Below, one piece after another: positions 26,099 to 34,723 of a stretch of 54,849 nt of DNA. Positions within the stretch are counted from its first letter, which is position 1; each line of letters begins with the position of its first letter. The translations under genes and the position numbers were made by a program. This DNA is from Bacillota bacterium (GTDB taxonomy: Bacteria > Bacillota > Clostridia > Oscillospirales > Oscillospiraceae), in the NCBI GenBank assembly GCA_029225225.1, contig JAQXWB010000071.1, positions 1 through 54,849 of the forward strand, in the 5' to 3' direction. The notes under the pieces were generated by a model. That model had not been told where the DNA came from, did no database searches, and saw nothing but the letters and a program-made list of their open reading frames with translations.

Positions 26099-26127
26099 AC
26101 GATTGTTGAAATCAAAACGGCTTTTCA

Positions 26128-26159
26128 CGCGCATATCGCCGGTATCGGTGATATGCGCG
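26128..26159 (+). promoter_or_regulatory. Strong 5' UTR hairpin of dnaD
   Basis: CGCGCATATC (26128-26137) pairs perfectly with GATATGCGCG (26150-26159). A G-U pair and three G-C pairs extend the stem over a GTAT loop. It lies between promoter and ribosome binding site with no U-run, suggesting mRNA stability or translational control. Confidence 0.5.
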
Positions 26160-26192
26160 ATGCAATCATATATGCGATAAGGAGATAGAGAT

Positions 26193-27098
26193 ATGCAGAG
26201 CGTAACGCTGACAACCGAAGAAACACGCAAGCTGCTTTCATGCAGCTGTCCCGACGCAGTGGCGCTCTATCTTTACCGCAAATCAAAGCAGCCGCTGGAA
26301 ACGGCGATGGACGCGCTGCACTTTACCGCCCCGCAGATTGTCGCGGCAAAGGAGTGTCTGGTGCAGTTGGGGCTTTGGGATACGCCGACAAAGCCCGCCC
26401 TTGCTCCGGAAAAGCCCGTCTATACGGACGCCGATCTGCGCGAGGCAATGCGCGACAACCGCGCGGCATTTTCCAAGCTGGTCGGAGAGGCGCAGCGGCG
26501 GCTCGGCCGGACGCTCTCGACGGAGGAGCTGAAAACGCTGCTCTCCTTTACGGACTATCTGCGTCTGCCGACGGAGGTGGTCGGCTTGCTGCTGAACTAC
26601 TGCATCGAGCGCAACCGCCGCAAGGGAATCCGCGCCCCCTCCATGCGCGCCATTGAAAAAGAGGCGTACCATTGGGCGGACGAGGGCATCGAAACGATTG
26701 AGGCAGCTTGCTTCCATGTGGAAGCGCAGCGGCGGCTTTTCACAAGGATACAGCAGCTTCGGCTGATGCTGCAAATCGACAACCGCAAGCTGACTGCCGA
26801 TGAAGAGCGCTATCTGACCAACTGGATCTCGATGGGCTTCCCCGATGAGTCGATCAACCTCGCCTATGAGCGCACCTGCAATCAGATCGGTTCGTTCAAA
26901 TGGGCTTACATGAATTCCATTCTCAAAAGCTGGCACGAGAAAAATCTGCACACGCCGCAGGAAATTGCGCTGGGGGACGGTGCGCCTCCTTCCGTATCAA
27001 AGCGCAGGAAGGACGGCTTCCAGCGGCATGGCGACAAGCTGTCTCCGCTGGCAAGGAAAGCGGTGCAGAACGCGCTGAAAGAAGATCAGGAGGACTGA
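26193..27098 (+). CDS. dnaD: DnaD-domain replication initiation protein
   Basis: The 301-residue protein has an N-terminal region followed by two helical DnaD/DnaB_2-type segments (about 85-160 and 205-255). The second contains YLTNWISMGFPDESINLAYE and the aromatic end FKWAYMNSILKSWHEK, typical of the family. Such proteins help load the replicative helicase at origins in Firmicutes. It lies three bases before the helicase-loader ATPase, the usual pairing in Clostridia. The C-terminal 45 residues are basic and disordered. Confidence 0.87.
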   Translation: MQSVTLTTEETRKLLSCSCPDAVALYLYRKSKQPLETAMDALHFTAPQIVAAKECLVQLGLWDTPTKPALAPEKPVYTDADLREAMRDNRAAFSKLVGEAQRRLGRTLSTEELKTLLSFTDYLRLPTEVVGLLLNYCIERNRRKGIRAPSMRAIEKEAYHWADEGIETIEAACFHVEAQRRLFTRIQQLRLMLQIDNRKLTADEERYLTNWISMGFPDESINLAYERTCNQIGSFKWAYMNSILKSWHEKNLHTPQEIALGDGAPPSVSKRRKDGFQRHGDKLSPLARKAVQNALKEDQED

Positions 27099-27101
27099 CA
27101 T

Positions 27102-28079
27102 ATGCCATACAGCGAGGACATTCTCCGCCGCGCACGAGAACGCCTGATGCAGGCGCGGCTTGCGCATGAGCGGGAACAGGAAGCGCATCTGCGCATTGCC
27201 TATGAGCGCTATCCCCGCCTTGCAGAGATCGACCGCACCTTGCGGCTCACCATGACGCAGCTTATGGCAGCCACGCTGCGAAAGGGAGAGGATCCTGCGG
27301 AAGCCGTTGCAAAAATTCGAGACAAGAATCTTGCGCTGCAACAAGAGCGCGATTGGATCATTGATGCGGCTGACTTTGAGGAAGGGTGGCTGGACGATGC
27401 GCCCCTTTGTGAAAAGTGCGGCGGCAGCGGCTATCAAGGTGCGCAAATGTGCTCCTGTCTGCACGAGTTATGCCGTCAGGAGCAACGGCTTGCCCTTGCG
27501 AATCTGCTGGGCTCAGGTAAGGAGACCTTTGAAAACTTCCGTTTGGACGTCTATCCCGACACTTATGACAACGACCTCGGCACAACTCCGCGCCGCTTGA
27601 TGCAGTCAAACCTCCGTATGTGCGCAAAATACGCGCAGAGCTTTACACCCGCCTCGGGCAGCCTGCTGTTTACCGGCGCAACCGGACTTGGGAAAACCTA
27701 TATGTCTGCCTGTATTGCCCGTCAGGTCATTGACCGCGGCTACGGCATTGTTTACGACACCGCCACGCATTTATTTGCGGATTTCGAGGCGGAAAAATTC
27801 GGCGCAGAGCATGAGGAAGAGCATAAGCGTACCCGCAAATACTTTGAATGTGACCTTTTAATCATAGACGATCTCGGCACGGAGCTGACAACGCAGTTTA
27901 CCATCTCCGTCCTTTATGATCTTGTCAACACGCGTATGATGGAAAACCGTGCTACCATTATTTCGACAAATATGGAAGACCGCGAATTCGAGCGGCGCTA
28001 CAGCCCGCAGATCGCCTCCCGCGTGATTGGAACCTATCGTTTGGTGCAATTTGCCGGAGACGATATTCGCAGACAATAG
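27102..28079 (+). CDS. dnaI: Helicase loader ATPase, DnaI/DnaC type
   Basis: The 325-residue protein has an N-terminal coiled region (1-90) and a cysteine cluster, CEKCGGSGYQGAQMCSC (about 104-120), which probably binds zinc as in DnaI. A AAA+ ATPase domain follows, with Walker A FTGATGLGKTY and Walker B LLIIDDLGTE. Sensor-1 is IISTNM and an arginine-finger region is at SRVIGTYR. It loads the DnaB helicase with the DnaD-like partner encoded just upstream. Confidence 0.9.
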   Translation: MPYSEDILRRARERLMQARLAHEREQEAHLRIAYERYPRLAEIDRTLRLTMTQLMAATLRKGEDPAEAVAKIRDKNLALQQERDWIIDAADFEEGWLDDAPLCEKCGGSGYQGAQMCSCLHELCRQEQRLALANLLGSGKETFENFRLDVYPDTYDNDLGTTPRRLMQSNLRMCAKYAQSFTPASGSLLFTGATGLGKTYMSACIARQVIDRGYGIVYDTATHLFADFEAEKFGAEHEEEHKRTRKYFECDLLIIDDLGTELTTQFTISVLYDLVNTRMMENRATIISTNMEDREFERRYSPQIASRVIGTYRLVQFAGDDIRRQ

Positions 28080-28088
28080 GAGGAAGCT

Positions 28089-28709
28089 ATGAAAGTATTG
28101 CTTTTGAATGGCAGCCCGAACGCCAACGGCTGCACCTTTACTGCCCTCAGTGAGGTTGAAAAGGTTTTAAGGAACCACGACATTGAAACGGAGCTTTTTC
28201 AGATCGGCAAGAAGCCGGTCGCGGGCTGCATTGCCTGCCGCAAATGCAAGGAGGGCGCGCCCTGCATTTTTGACGACGGGGTCAACGAGCTTGCCGCAAG
28301 ACTGGACGAATTTGACGCCATTGTAGTCGGCGCGCCGGTCTACTATGCAGGCCCTGCCGGTCAGGCAACGGCGTTTCTTGACCGCCTTTTCTACAGTGCA
28401 GGAAAGAAGCTCAAAGGCAAGCCCGGCGCCGCGGTCGTCTCCTGCCGCAGAGGCGGCGCATCGGCTGCGTTTGACCGCCTGAACAAGTATTTTTCCATCA
28501 ACTCCATGCCCATTGTGACCTCACAATACTGGAATCAAGTGCATGGCAATACACCGGAGGAGGTATTGCAGGACAAAGAGGGCTTGCAGACCATGCGCAC
28601 CCTCGGAGAAAACATGGCGTGGCTCCTTCGCTGCATCGAAGCCGGCAAGGCTGCCGGCGTTCCCTCGCCGAATTATGAAGCGCCGCTGCACACTAATTTC
28701 ATTCGCTGA
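28089..28709 (+). CDS. Iron-sulfur flavoprotein, NADPH-dependent FMN reductase family
   Basis: The 206-residue product has a flavodoxin-like fold starting MKVLLLNGSPNANGCTFTAL, the FMN phosphate-binding loop. It has a compact cysteine motif Cys-x2-Cys-x2-Cys-x5-Cys (CIACRKCKEGAPC, about 48-60), as in iron-sulfur flavoproteins that carry a 4Fe-4S cluster. VGAPVYYAGPAGQATAFLDR matches the second FMN site. It likely transfers electrons in oxidative or redox metabolism. It follows dnaI by nine bases. Confidence 0.85.
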   Translation: MKVLLLNGSPNANGCTFTALSEVEKVLRNHDIETELFQIGKKPVAGCIACRKCKEGAPCIFDDGVNELAARLDEFDAIVVGAPVYYAGPAGQATAFLDRLFYSAGKKLKGKPGAAVVSCRRGGASAAFDRLNKYFSINSMPIVTSQYWNQVHGNTPEEVLQDKEGLQTMRTLGENMAWLLRCIEAGKAAGVPSPNYEAPLHTNFIR

Positions 28710-28734
28710 GAAGTGTACCCGTAAGGAGGAGAAC

Positions 28735-29106
28735 ATGAAAATTCAGGAATCGGCGGAGAATTATTTGGAGACGATCCTGATTCTCACGCATCGAACGGGC
28801 GCAGTTCGCTCCGTTGATATAGCCAACGAGTTGGATTTTTCAAAACCGAGCGTTAGCATAGCCATGCGCAATTTGCGCGAAAACGGCTATATTCAGGTAG
28901 ATGCCGGAGGTTTCATCACGCTCCTTCCCGCCGGACAAGAAATCGCCGAACGCATTTTTGAGCGCCACACTTTTTTGTCCGAGTGGCTCACCGCACTCGG
29001 CGTTTCGCCTGAGGTCGCGGCAGAGGATGCCTGCCGCATTGAGCATGTGATCAGCGCGGAAAGCTTTGCCGCCCTCAAGAGACACGCCGAAAAGGAAATG
29101 CGCTGA
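28735..29106 (+). CDS. DtxR/MntR-family metal-dependent regulator
   Basis: The 123-residue protein starts SAENYLETILIL and has a winged helix (VRSVDIANELDFSKPSVSIAMRNL). The metal-site segment ACRIEHVIS carries Cys, Glu and His at the places of DtxR Cys102, Glu105 and His106, so the iron type is favoured over the manganese type (which has Glu there). Asn occupies the place of DtxR Met10/MntR Asp8. The SH3-like domain is absent, as in MntR. The ATG at 28735 has GGAGGAG upstream. It may regulate the preceding flavoprotein gene. Confidence 0.8.
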   Translation: MKIQESAENYLETILILTHRTGAVRSVDIANELDFSKPSVSIAMRNLRENGYIQVDAGGFITLLPAGQEIAERIFERHTFLSEWLTALGVSPEVAAEDACRIEHVISAESFAALKRHAEKEMR

Positions 29107-29161
29107 TCTGACCACTTGCCTTTTCGCGCAAGCGAAGCACAATTCAACTTTTTCTTAAAAA

Positions 29162-29210
29162 ACCATCGGCCCTTGCAGCGGGAAATGACTGCAAGGGTCG
29201 ATGATTTTTA
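29162..29210. terminator. Bidirectional terminator between converging operons
   Basis: A 14-bp stem (ATCGGCCCTTGCAG / CTGCAAGGGTCGAT, with one G-U) has A-runs on the left and T-runs on the right. It ends the dnaD operon on plus and the small membrane protein gene on minus. Confidence 0.8.
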
Positions 29211-29537
29211 ACGAAACCAAATAAATACGCAAAAGCAAATGAATAACAGGAGGCCGACCAAGAAGATACCGGCGACCAGCATAGCTGCCTTCAGCGACGC
29301 AAATACCATCGCGCGCGTCTCTTTTCGTTCCAGCTTTCGATATGCGTCGGGATCCTCCTCCTTGAGCATCTGACGATATTGCTCCTCGGGGGAAGTCTCC
29401 TTTTCTTCGTCGTCTTCAGTTTTTTTCTCCTTCTGCGCACCCTTGGCCGTATCAACATACCACGGCATACCGTCAATGTTCATCGGCGCAATGGTGCGGC
29501 CGTCATCGTCGTCGTACTTCTTCGGTTTTCTGCTCAT
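29208..29537 (-). CDS. Small single-pass membrane protein, unknown function
   Basis: The 109-residue product has a charged, soluble N-terminal part rich in Asp, Glu and Lys (KYDDDDGRT, KTEDDEEKETSPEEQ) and one C-terminal transmembrane helix (about 82-107, LKAAMLVAGIFLVGLLLFICF) ending WFR. I do not recognise the family. It lies after a terminator at the end of the opp genes. The ATG has AAGGAGAG upstream, supporting a real gene. Confidence 0.6.
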   Translation of the reverse strand: MSRKPKKYDDDDGRTIAPMNIDGMPWYVDTAKGAQKEKKTEDDEEKETSPEEQYRQMLKEEDPDAYRKLERKETRAMVFASLKAAMLVAGIFLVGLLLFICFCVFIWFR

Positions 29538-29553
29538 AGCCGCTCTCCTTTGG

Positions 29554-29587
29554 AAAATGGGGAGCGCCGTATGGCTCTCCCCATTTT
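29554..29587 (-). terminator. Terminator of the opp operon
   Basis: On the minus strand AAAATGGGGAG pairs with CTCCCCATTTT round a loop that includes CCATACGG. It lies eight bases past the oppF stop, before the small membrane protein gene. Confidence 0.75.
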
Positions 29588-29594
29588 TATAATA

Positions 29595-30674
29595 TTATTT
29601 GTTGCTGACAGCCTTTTCATTCAGATACTTTTCCAAAGCTTCCTCACAGCCCTTGTCATAAAGATGGCAACGGACATAGTGGGAGTCGTTGACCCAGTTC
29701 TCTTCCGGAACCTCCTGCTTGCAGATCTCCATACAGTGCTTGCAGCGCGTATGGAACTTACAGCCGGAGGGCGGATTGGCGGGCGACGGGATGCTGCCCT
29801 CGAGGATCACACGCTTCATCTTGACATGCGGGTCAGGCAGCGGGATCGCAGAGAACAGTGCATCGGTATAAGGATGCAGCGGATGCTTAAACAGATCTTC
29901 TTTGTTGCCGTACTCGACGAGGTCGCCGAGGTACATAACACCAACCGTATCGGAAATATGCTCGACAACGGAAAGGTCATGCGAGATAAACAGGTAGGTC
30001 AGGTTGTACTCCTCCTGCAAATCCTTCAGCAGGTTAATGATCTGCGCCTGAATAGAAACATCCAACGCGGAAACCGGCTCGTCGCAGACGATAAACTCGG
30101 GATTCAGCGCAATCGCTCTGGCAATGCAGATTCTCTGACGCTGACCGCCTGAGAACTCATGCGGGTAGCGATCCTTATGATAGGGCTGCAAACCGCAGGA
30201 TGCCATGATGCGGTCAATATAATCATCGAATTCCTCGGGCGGGACGATTTTATGCTCACGCACCGCCTCACCGATGATCTCGCCGACCGGCAGACGCGGA
30301 GAGAGGCTCGAATAGGGATCTTGGAACACGATCTGGATCTTTTTCCGCATATCACGCAGAGACTTCTTGTCCAGCGAATAAATATCAACACCGTCAAACA
30401 GAACTTCGCCTTCGGTCTTTCCGTCAAGCAGTCGAAGGATGACACGGCCGGTCGTTGTCTTACCGCAGCCGGACTCTCCGACAAGTCCCATGGTTGTGCC
30501 GCGCTTAATGTTAAACGTGACGCCGTCCACCGCACGGACATGACCGACGGTGCGCTGGAGGAAGCCGGACTTAATCGGGAAATACTTTTTCAGATTGCGA
30601 ACCTCGAGCAGATTCTCCGCACTATGCTGAAAGGCCTCTTGGGTCGGGGCTTTGGTATCCTTTTCCTTACTCAT
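29595..30674 (-). CDS. oppF: Oligopeptide ABC transporter ATP-binding protein OppF
   Basis: This is one of two ATPases powering oligopeptide import. The 359-residue protein has Walker [10 protein letters not shown], signature SGGQRQRI and Walker [13 protein letters not shown]. The C-terminal oligopeptide-transporter domain has the cysteine cluster [14 protein letters not shown], which in relatives can bind an Fe-S cluster. It overlaps the oppD stop by eight bases. The operon order A-B-C-D-F is standard. Confidence 0.94.
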   Translation of the reverse strand: MSKEKDTKAPTQEAFQHSAENLLEVRNLKKYFPIKSGFLQRTVGHVRAVDGVTFNIKRGTTMGLVGESGCGKTTTGRVILRLLDGKTEGEVLFDGVDIYSLDKKSLRDMRKKIQIVFQDPYSSLSPRLPVGEIIGEAVREHKIVPPEEFDDYIDRIMASCGLQPYHKDRYPHEFSGGQRQRICIARAIALNPEFIVCDEPVSALDVSIQAQIINLLKDLQEEYNLTYLFISHDLSVVEHISDTVGVMYLGDLVEYGNKEDLFKHPLHPYTDALFSAIPLPDPHVKMKRVILEGSIPSPANPPSGCKFHTRCKHCMEICKQEVPEENWVNDSHYVRCHLYDKGCEEALEKYLNEKAVSNK

Positions 30675-31839
30675 TTTGATTTGGCTCCCCCTCTCCGTTA
30701 TAGTAGCGATAGCACGAAACCTTATGCGTTTCGCTCAAGCTGATCTCCTTTGGGTATACACCCGCGCAGCCATCAACGCACATCTCGCAGCGATCCTTAA
30801 AGTAGCAGTAGTTCGGCATATTGATCGGATTCGGCACCTTGCCGGGAATCGAATAAAGGCGATCCTGCTCCTTATTCACCACAGGCTTACTGGCGAGCAG
30901 ACCGATGGTATAGGGGTGCGCCGGATGATAGAAGATATCCTCCGCAGTGCCCTTCTCCACGACCTTGCCCGCATACATGACGACAACGTAATCTGCCATC
31001 TCGGCAATGACGCCGAGGTCATGGGTAATCAACATGATGGAGCTGTTGATCTTATCCTTCAATTCACGAAGAAGATCCAAAATCTGTGCCTGAATGGTAA
31101 CATCCAGCGCGGTGGTCGGCTCGTCCGCAATAATCAGCTTCGGGTTGCACGCCAAAGCCATCGCGATCATGATTCTCTGGCGCATACCGCCGGAGAGCTC
31201 ATGCGGATAACGGCGGTACATCCGCTCAGCGTCGGGAATACCGACAAGGGTAATCATTTCAAGCGTTCTTTGCTTGATTTCTTCCTTTGTAAATTTCGGG
31301 TTATGCAGCTGGACAACCTCGTCAATTTGGTCGCCGATACGGAACACCGGGTTCAAGCTGGTCATCGGCTCTTGGAAGATCATCGACATTGCTTCGCCGC
31401 GCAGATTCTGCATTACGCTGATCGGCGTTTTTACAATATCATAAACACCGTCGCCGGAATTGAAGCGGATCGCGCCCTCCACAATCTGACCGGTCGGGCG
31501 CTGCAACAGACGCATCAGCGAAAGGCTGGTGACCGACTTACCGCAGCCGGACTCGCCGACAACGCCGACCGTTTTACCGGCGGGTACTTCGAAGGTAACG
31601 CCGTCAACCGCTTTGACCACGCCGATATCCGTAAAGAAGTAGGAATGCAGATTATCAAACTCGACAATGTTCTTCGGATCCTTCATCTGCGTCATATATT
31701 CGGACGGATCGGCGTGCTTTCTCGTGATCTCTTTTTCATACTGCTGCGTGATCTTACGGTTCTCGCGGGAGATCTTGCGGGATTCCTTTGCGGAAATATA
31801 ATTCGCGCTTTTTTTGCTGCTCTTCTTAAACAGTCCCAT
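30667..31839 (-). CDS. oppD: Oligopeptide ABC transporter ATP-binding protein OppD
   Basis: The 390-residue partner ATPase has Walker [13 protein letters not shown], signature [12 protein letters not shown] and Walker [13 protein letters not shown]. The C-terminal cluster [14 protein letters not shown] is like that of OppF. An N-terminal extension of about 60 Lys/Glu-rich residues precedes the ABC domain and is longer than usual. It lies 12 bases after oppC. Confidence 0.94.
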   Translation of the reverse strand: MGLFKKSSKKSANYISAKESRKISRENRKITQQYEKEITRKHADPSEYMTQMKDPKNIVEFDNLHSYFFTDIGVVKAVDGVTFEVPAGKTVGVVGESGCGKSVTSLSLMRLLQRPTGQIVEGAIRFNSGDGVYDIVKTPISVMQNLRGEAMSMIFQEPMTSLNPVFRIGDQIDEVVQLHNPKFTKEEIKQRTLEMITLVGIPDAERMYRRYPHELSGGMRQRIMIAMALACNPKLIIADEPTTALDVTIQAQILDLLRELKDKINSSIMLITHDLGVIAEMADYVVVMYAGKVVEKGTAEDIFYHPAHPYTIGLLASKPVVNKEQDRLYSIPGKVPNPINMPNYCYFKDRCEMCVDGCAGVYPKEISLSETHKVSCYRYYNGEGEPNQNE

Positions 31840-31851
31840 ATTTCCGCCTCC

Positions 31852-33603
31852 TTATCGCTTCATTTTCGGGTCGAACGCGTCTCGCAGACCGTCACCGATA
31901 AAGTTAAAGCCGAGAACGGTAAGCAAGATCAGCAAGCCGGCCGGGATCCACATAAACCAGCAGTTCAGCATGACATACATGTCTGAGACGGCATTGATAA
32001 TACTGCCCCAAGAGGCATACGGATGACGGACACCCAAGCCCAAATAGCTCAGTGTAGACTCCGTCAGAATCAAGCTGCCGAGACCCATCGTTGCAATAAC
32101 GATCAGCTGCGGCATAACGTTCGGAATCAAATGCTTGAAAATACGAGAGCTGGTCTTTAAGCCGGAGGCCTCAGCCGCAATCATGAAGTCCTGCTCACGC
32201 AGCGAGAGGATCTGACCACGAACCATACGGGCAACACCGGGCCAGCTAATCAAGCCGAGAATGATGATCAGCATAAATATCTTCTCTCGAGCGCCGACAT
32301 TCATGGAATCCATAAATGTGCCGAGGATGATCAGCAAGGGATAGGTGGGAATGCAGTTGAATACGTCAACGATACGCATGATGAGCGTATCCACCCATCT
32401 GCCGAAATAACCCGCAAGGCCGCCGAGAATGATGCCGATGATGACTTCGAAGAAGACACCGATAAAGCCGATCAGCAGGGAAACCTGACCGCCGTACATC
32501 AGACGTACCAAAACGTCCATGCCGTCCTTATCCGTGCCGAAGAGATGCTCCTTGCTCGGATTTGCATAGCGATCAAGCAGCAGCGAAAGCTCTTCGTGAT
32601 TGACAATATACTGACCGTTGTCATTTTGAATGGTATAGCTCTTCTCGGTGCCGTCCGCTTCCATAAAGGTAACCTCAGTCTCAAGAACGCCGTCCGCCTT
32701 CATCTGTAGCAGCGTCTCTTCTACGAAGAGGATAAACTCGGGCGTAATCCGGACGTCAGCCATTTTTGCATTGAGAATGAAGTTGCCGACATAGGCATAC
32801 TCCTCGCCGTCCGCATAGAGCATGGCGGAATTCTCATTGGCTTCTTCGAGACGATACTCAACGCCGTCAACGACAAAGTTATCCGCCCCGCCGCTCAGCG
32901 CCTGAAGCGCATCATAGCGAACGGTATAAGAGGGGGTAGAGCCGTCCACCGTCGCGAAGGAAATCGTACTTGCAAAGCCGATTTCTGCATAGCTGCCGAT
33001 ATTATAGGAGTTCTTGCCGCTCTTTTCGACAGAGTAGGTCTCGCCGTTGTATACAAGCTCCGTCTCGCCCTTTTCAATGGCGTCAATGATTGCTTGCTCG
33101 GTGGCAGCGTCGAGATCGGTGTCAAAGATATAGTTTCCTGCCAAGGTATCCACCTTCGCAAAAACAGTCATGCCGTCCACGCCATAAAACTCATCGGAAT
33201 ACTTTTCCAGCGTATAAGTCATGCCGTCGACTTCAAAGGAATCCTCGCCCTTGTTGATCGCGGGAAGAATATAACGCTGTGCGGAAGACGGAAGCGCATC
33301 AGCGCCCTCCGGCGTGCTGATTGTCACGTCAGAAACATAAGTGCCCTGCGCATAGAGCTTGTACAAATAGTCCTCTTTATAAAACTTCTGCGTCTCCTCA
33401 TATTCCATAAAGAGAGGGCCGACAAAAGAGAACAGGAACATAAAGATGATAATACACAGTCCAACAATCGCCAAACGGTTACGAAAGAAACGCTTCATAA
33501 CCAGCATGGTCGGCGAAAGGACTTTGACACGCTGCTCGTCATCGAGCGCCGTGGAGGTGCTGATATGAGAGTCCTGCTTTTTCAGTTCGTCTTTCTTTTT
33601 CAT
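31852..33603 (-). CDS. oppC: Oligopeptide ABC transporter permease OppC with a 300-residue insert
   Basis: OppC forms half of the membrane channel. Usual members are about 300 residues and this one is 583. The first transmembrane helix (about 42-65) is followed by an extracytoplasmic insert of about 300 residues (70-370). The normal permease domain then starts at VSLLIGFIGVFFEV and includes the EAA-loop region GLKTSSRIFKHLIPNV. The insert holds degenerate repeats: F-x-V-D-G-x-x-Y-x-L-E at 123-133, 183-193 and 243-253, spaced exactly 60 residues, with a fourth related piece near 310-330. No frameshift is seen. Confidence 0.9.
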   Translation of the reverse strand: MKKKDELKKQDSHISTSTALDDEQRVKVLSPTMLVMKRFFRNRLAIVGLCIIIFMFLFSFVGPLFMEYEETQKFYKEDYLYKLYAQGTYVSDVTISTPEGADALPSSAQRYILPAINKGEDSFEVDGMTYTLEKYSDEFYGVDGMTVFAKVDTLAGNYIFDTDLDAATEQAIIDAIEKGETELVYNGETYSVEKSGKNSYNIGSYAEIGFASTISFATVDGSTPSYTVRYDALQALSGGADNFVVDGVEYRLEEANENSAMLYADGEEYAYVGNFILNAKMADVRITPEFILFVEETLLQMKADGVLETEVTFMEADGTEKSYTIQNDNGQYIVNHEELSLLLDRYANPSKEHLFGTDKDGMDVLVRLMYGGQVSLLIGFIGVFFEVIIGIILGGLAGYFGRWVDTLIMRIVDVFNCIPTYPLLIILGTFMDSMNVGAREKIFMLIIILGLISWPGVARMVRGQILSLREQDFMIAAEASGLKTSSRIFKHLIPNVMPQLIVIATMGLGSLILTESTLSYLGLGVRHPYASWGSIINAVSDMYVMLNCWFMWIPAGLLILLTVLGFNFIGDGLRDAFDPKMKR

Positions 33604-33618
33604 ATTGCTCCTCCTTTC

Positions 33619-34605
33619 TCAGTTGACACGCACGCGCGGATCAACCACGGCATAGAGGATGTCCGAAATCAGGGTGCCGACAAGAACCAAAAGCGCCATA
33701 AAGGTCATATAGAACATGGTGAAGGGAATATCACCGCCGACCATCGCCTCATAGGAGATATAGCCGATGCCGGGAATCTGGAACAGCTGCTCTGTAATCA
33801 TAGCGCCGCTGAACAGACCGGGCAAGCTGCCGCCCACAATGGTAACCAGCGGAATGAGGGTATTTCTGAACGCATGATGGTTAATCACGCGATTTTCGGG
33901 AACACCCTTTGCGCGCGCCGTACGGATATAGTCTGAGTTCAAAACCTCCAACATATTCGTTCGGGTATAGCGCATCAGACTACCAACACTAACCAGTGTC
34001 AGCGTAAGGATTGGCAAAATCATATGTTTTGTCATATCCATGAATTTTCCAAAGCCGCTTAGGAATTCATAATCTCTGCCGACAATACCGTAAAGATCGA
34101 ACCAGCCGAGCTTTACGGAAAACACATATTTCAAAAGTGTGGCAATATAGAACGTAGGCAGCGAAATGCCTAACAATGCGCACACGGTAATTGCATAGTC
34201 AGTCTTGCTGTACTGCTTACGGGCAGAAAGGATGCCGAGCGGAACAGCAATCGCGATTTCGAGGACGAAAGTAATTGCGCCAAGAACAACAGAATACCAA
34301 ATAACGTCTTTAAATTTGTCAATCACAGGCTGGTTATACTGCCAAGAATCACCGAAGTTTCCTTGGAAGACGTTGCCGAGCCACTTAAAAAAGCCGACAA
34401 AAACATTGTCGTTATAGCCATAGGCGTCACCCAGTTGGGCGAGCCACTCTTGATAACTTTTTGCGCCGGGAAGCGAGGCCTTCTGTCTTGCGATACGCTC
34501 AACGTAATCGGTCGGAAGGGCACGCATCAGGGCGTAAATGACCAACGCCACAAAGAACAACACGAAAATGTTGATCACTGTGCGCTTTGCAATAAATTGC
34601 TTCAT
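33619..34605 (-). CDS. oppB: Oligopeptide ABC transporter permease OppB
   Basis: The 328-residue permease has six predicted transmembrane segments. It has the EAA-loop region YIRTARAKGVPENRVINHHAFRN that contacts the ATPases and the conserved end LFQIPGIGYISYEA...DPRVRVN. Length is normal, in contrast to the enlarged OppC. It pairs with OppC to form the channel. Confidence 0.93.
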   Translation of the reverse strand: MKQFIAKRTVINIFVLFFVALVIYALMRALPTDYVERIARQKASLPGAKSYQEWLAQLGDAYGYNDNVFVGFFKWLGNVFQGNFGDSWQYNQPVIDKFKDVIWYSVVLGAITFVLEIAIAVPLGILSARKQYSKTDYAITVCALLGISLPTFYIATLLKYVFSVKLGWFDLYGIVGRDYEFLSGFGKFMDMTKHMILPILTLTLVSVGSLMRYTRTNMLEVLNSDYIRTARAKGVPENRVINHHAFRNTLIPLVTIVGGSLPGLFSGAMITEQLFQIPGIGYISYEAMVGGDIPFTMFYMTFMALLVLVGTLISDILYAVVDPRVRVN

Positions 34606-34641
34606 AGTTCACGCTCCCGCAACTGTTAGATTTCAAACTGG

Positions 34642-34680
34642 TATGGCCCGTCGAAATTTTGGGGTTCCGGCGGGCCATAT
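34642..34680 (-). promoter_or_regulatory. Stem-loop between oppA and oppB
   Basis: On the minus strand TATGGCCCGCCG pairs with CGACGGGCCATA with one mismatch, round an AT-rich loop. No U-run follows. Such stems after binding-protein genes usually stabilise the upstream mRNA, allowing more OppA than permease. Confidence 0.6.
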
Positions 34681-34723
34681 CGTCTGAGTTAGTATCTACT
34701 TAATTTCAGAAAATGCCGAAGAA

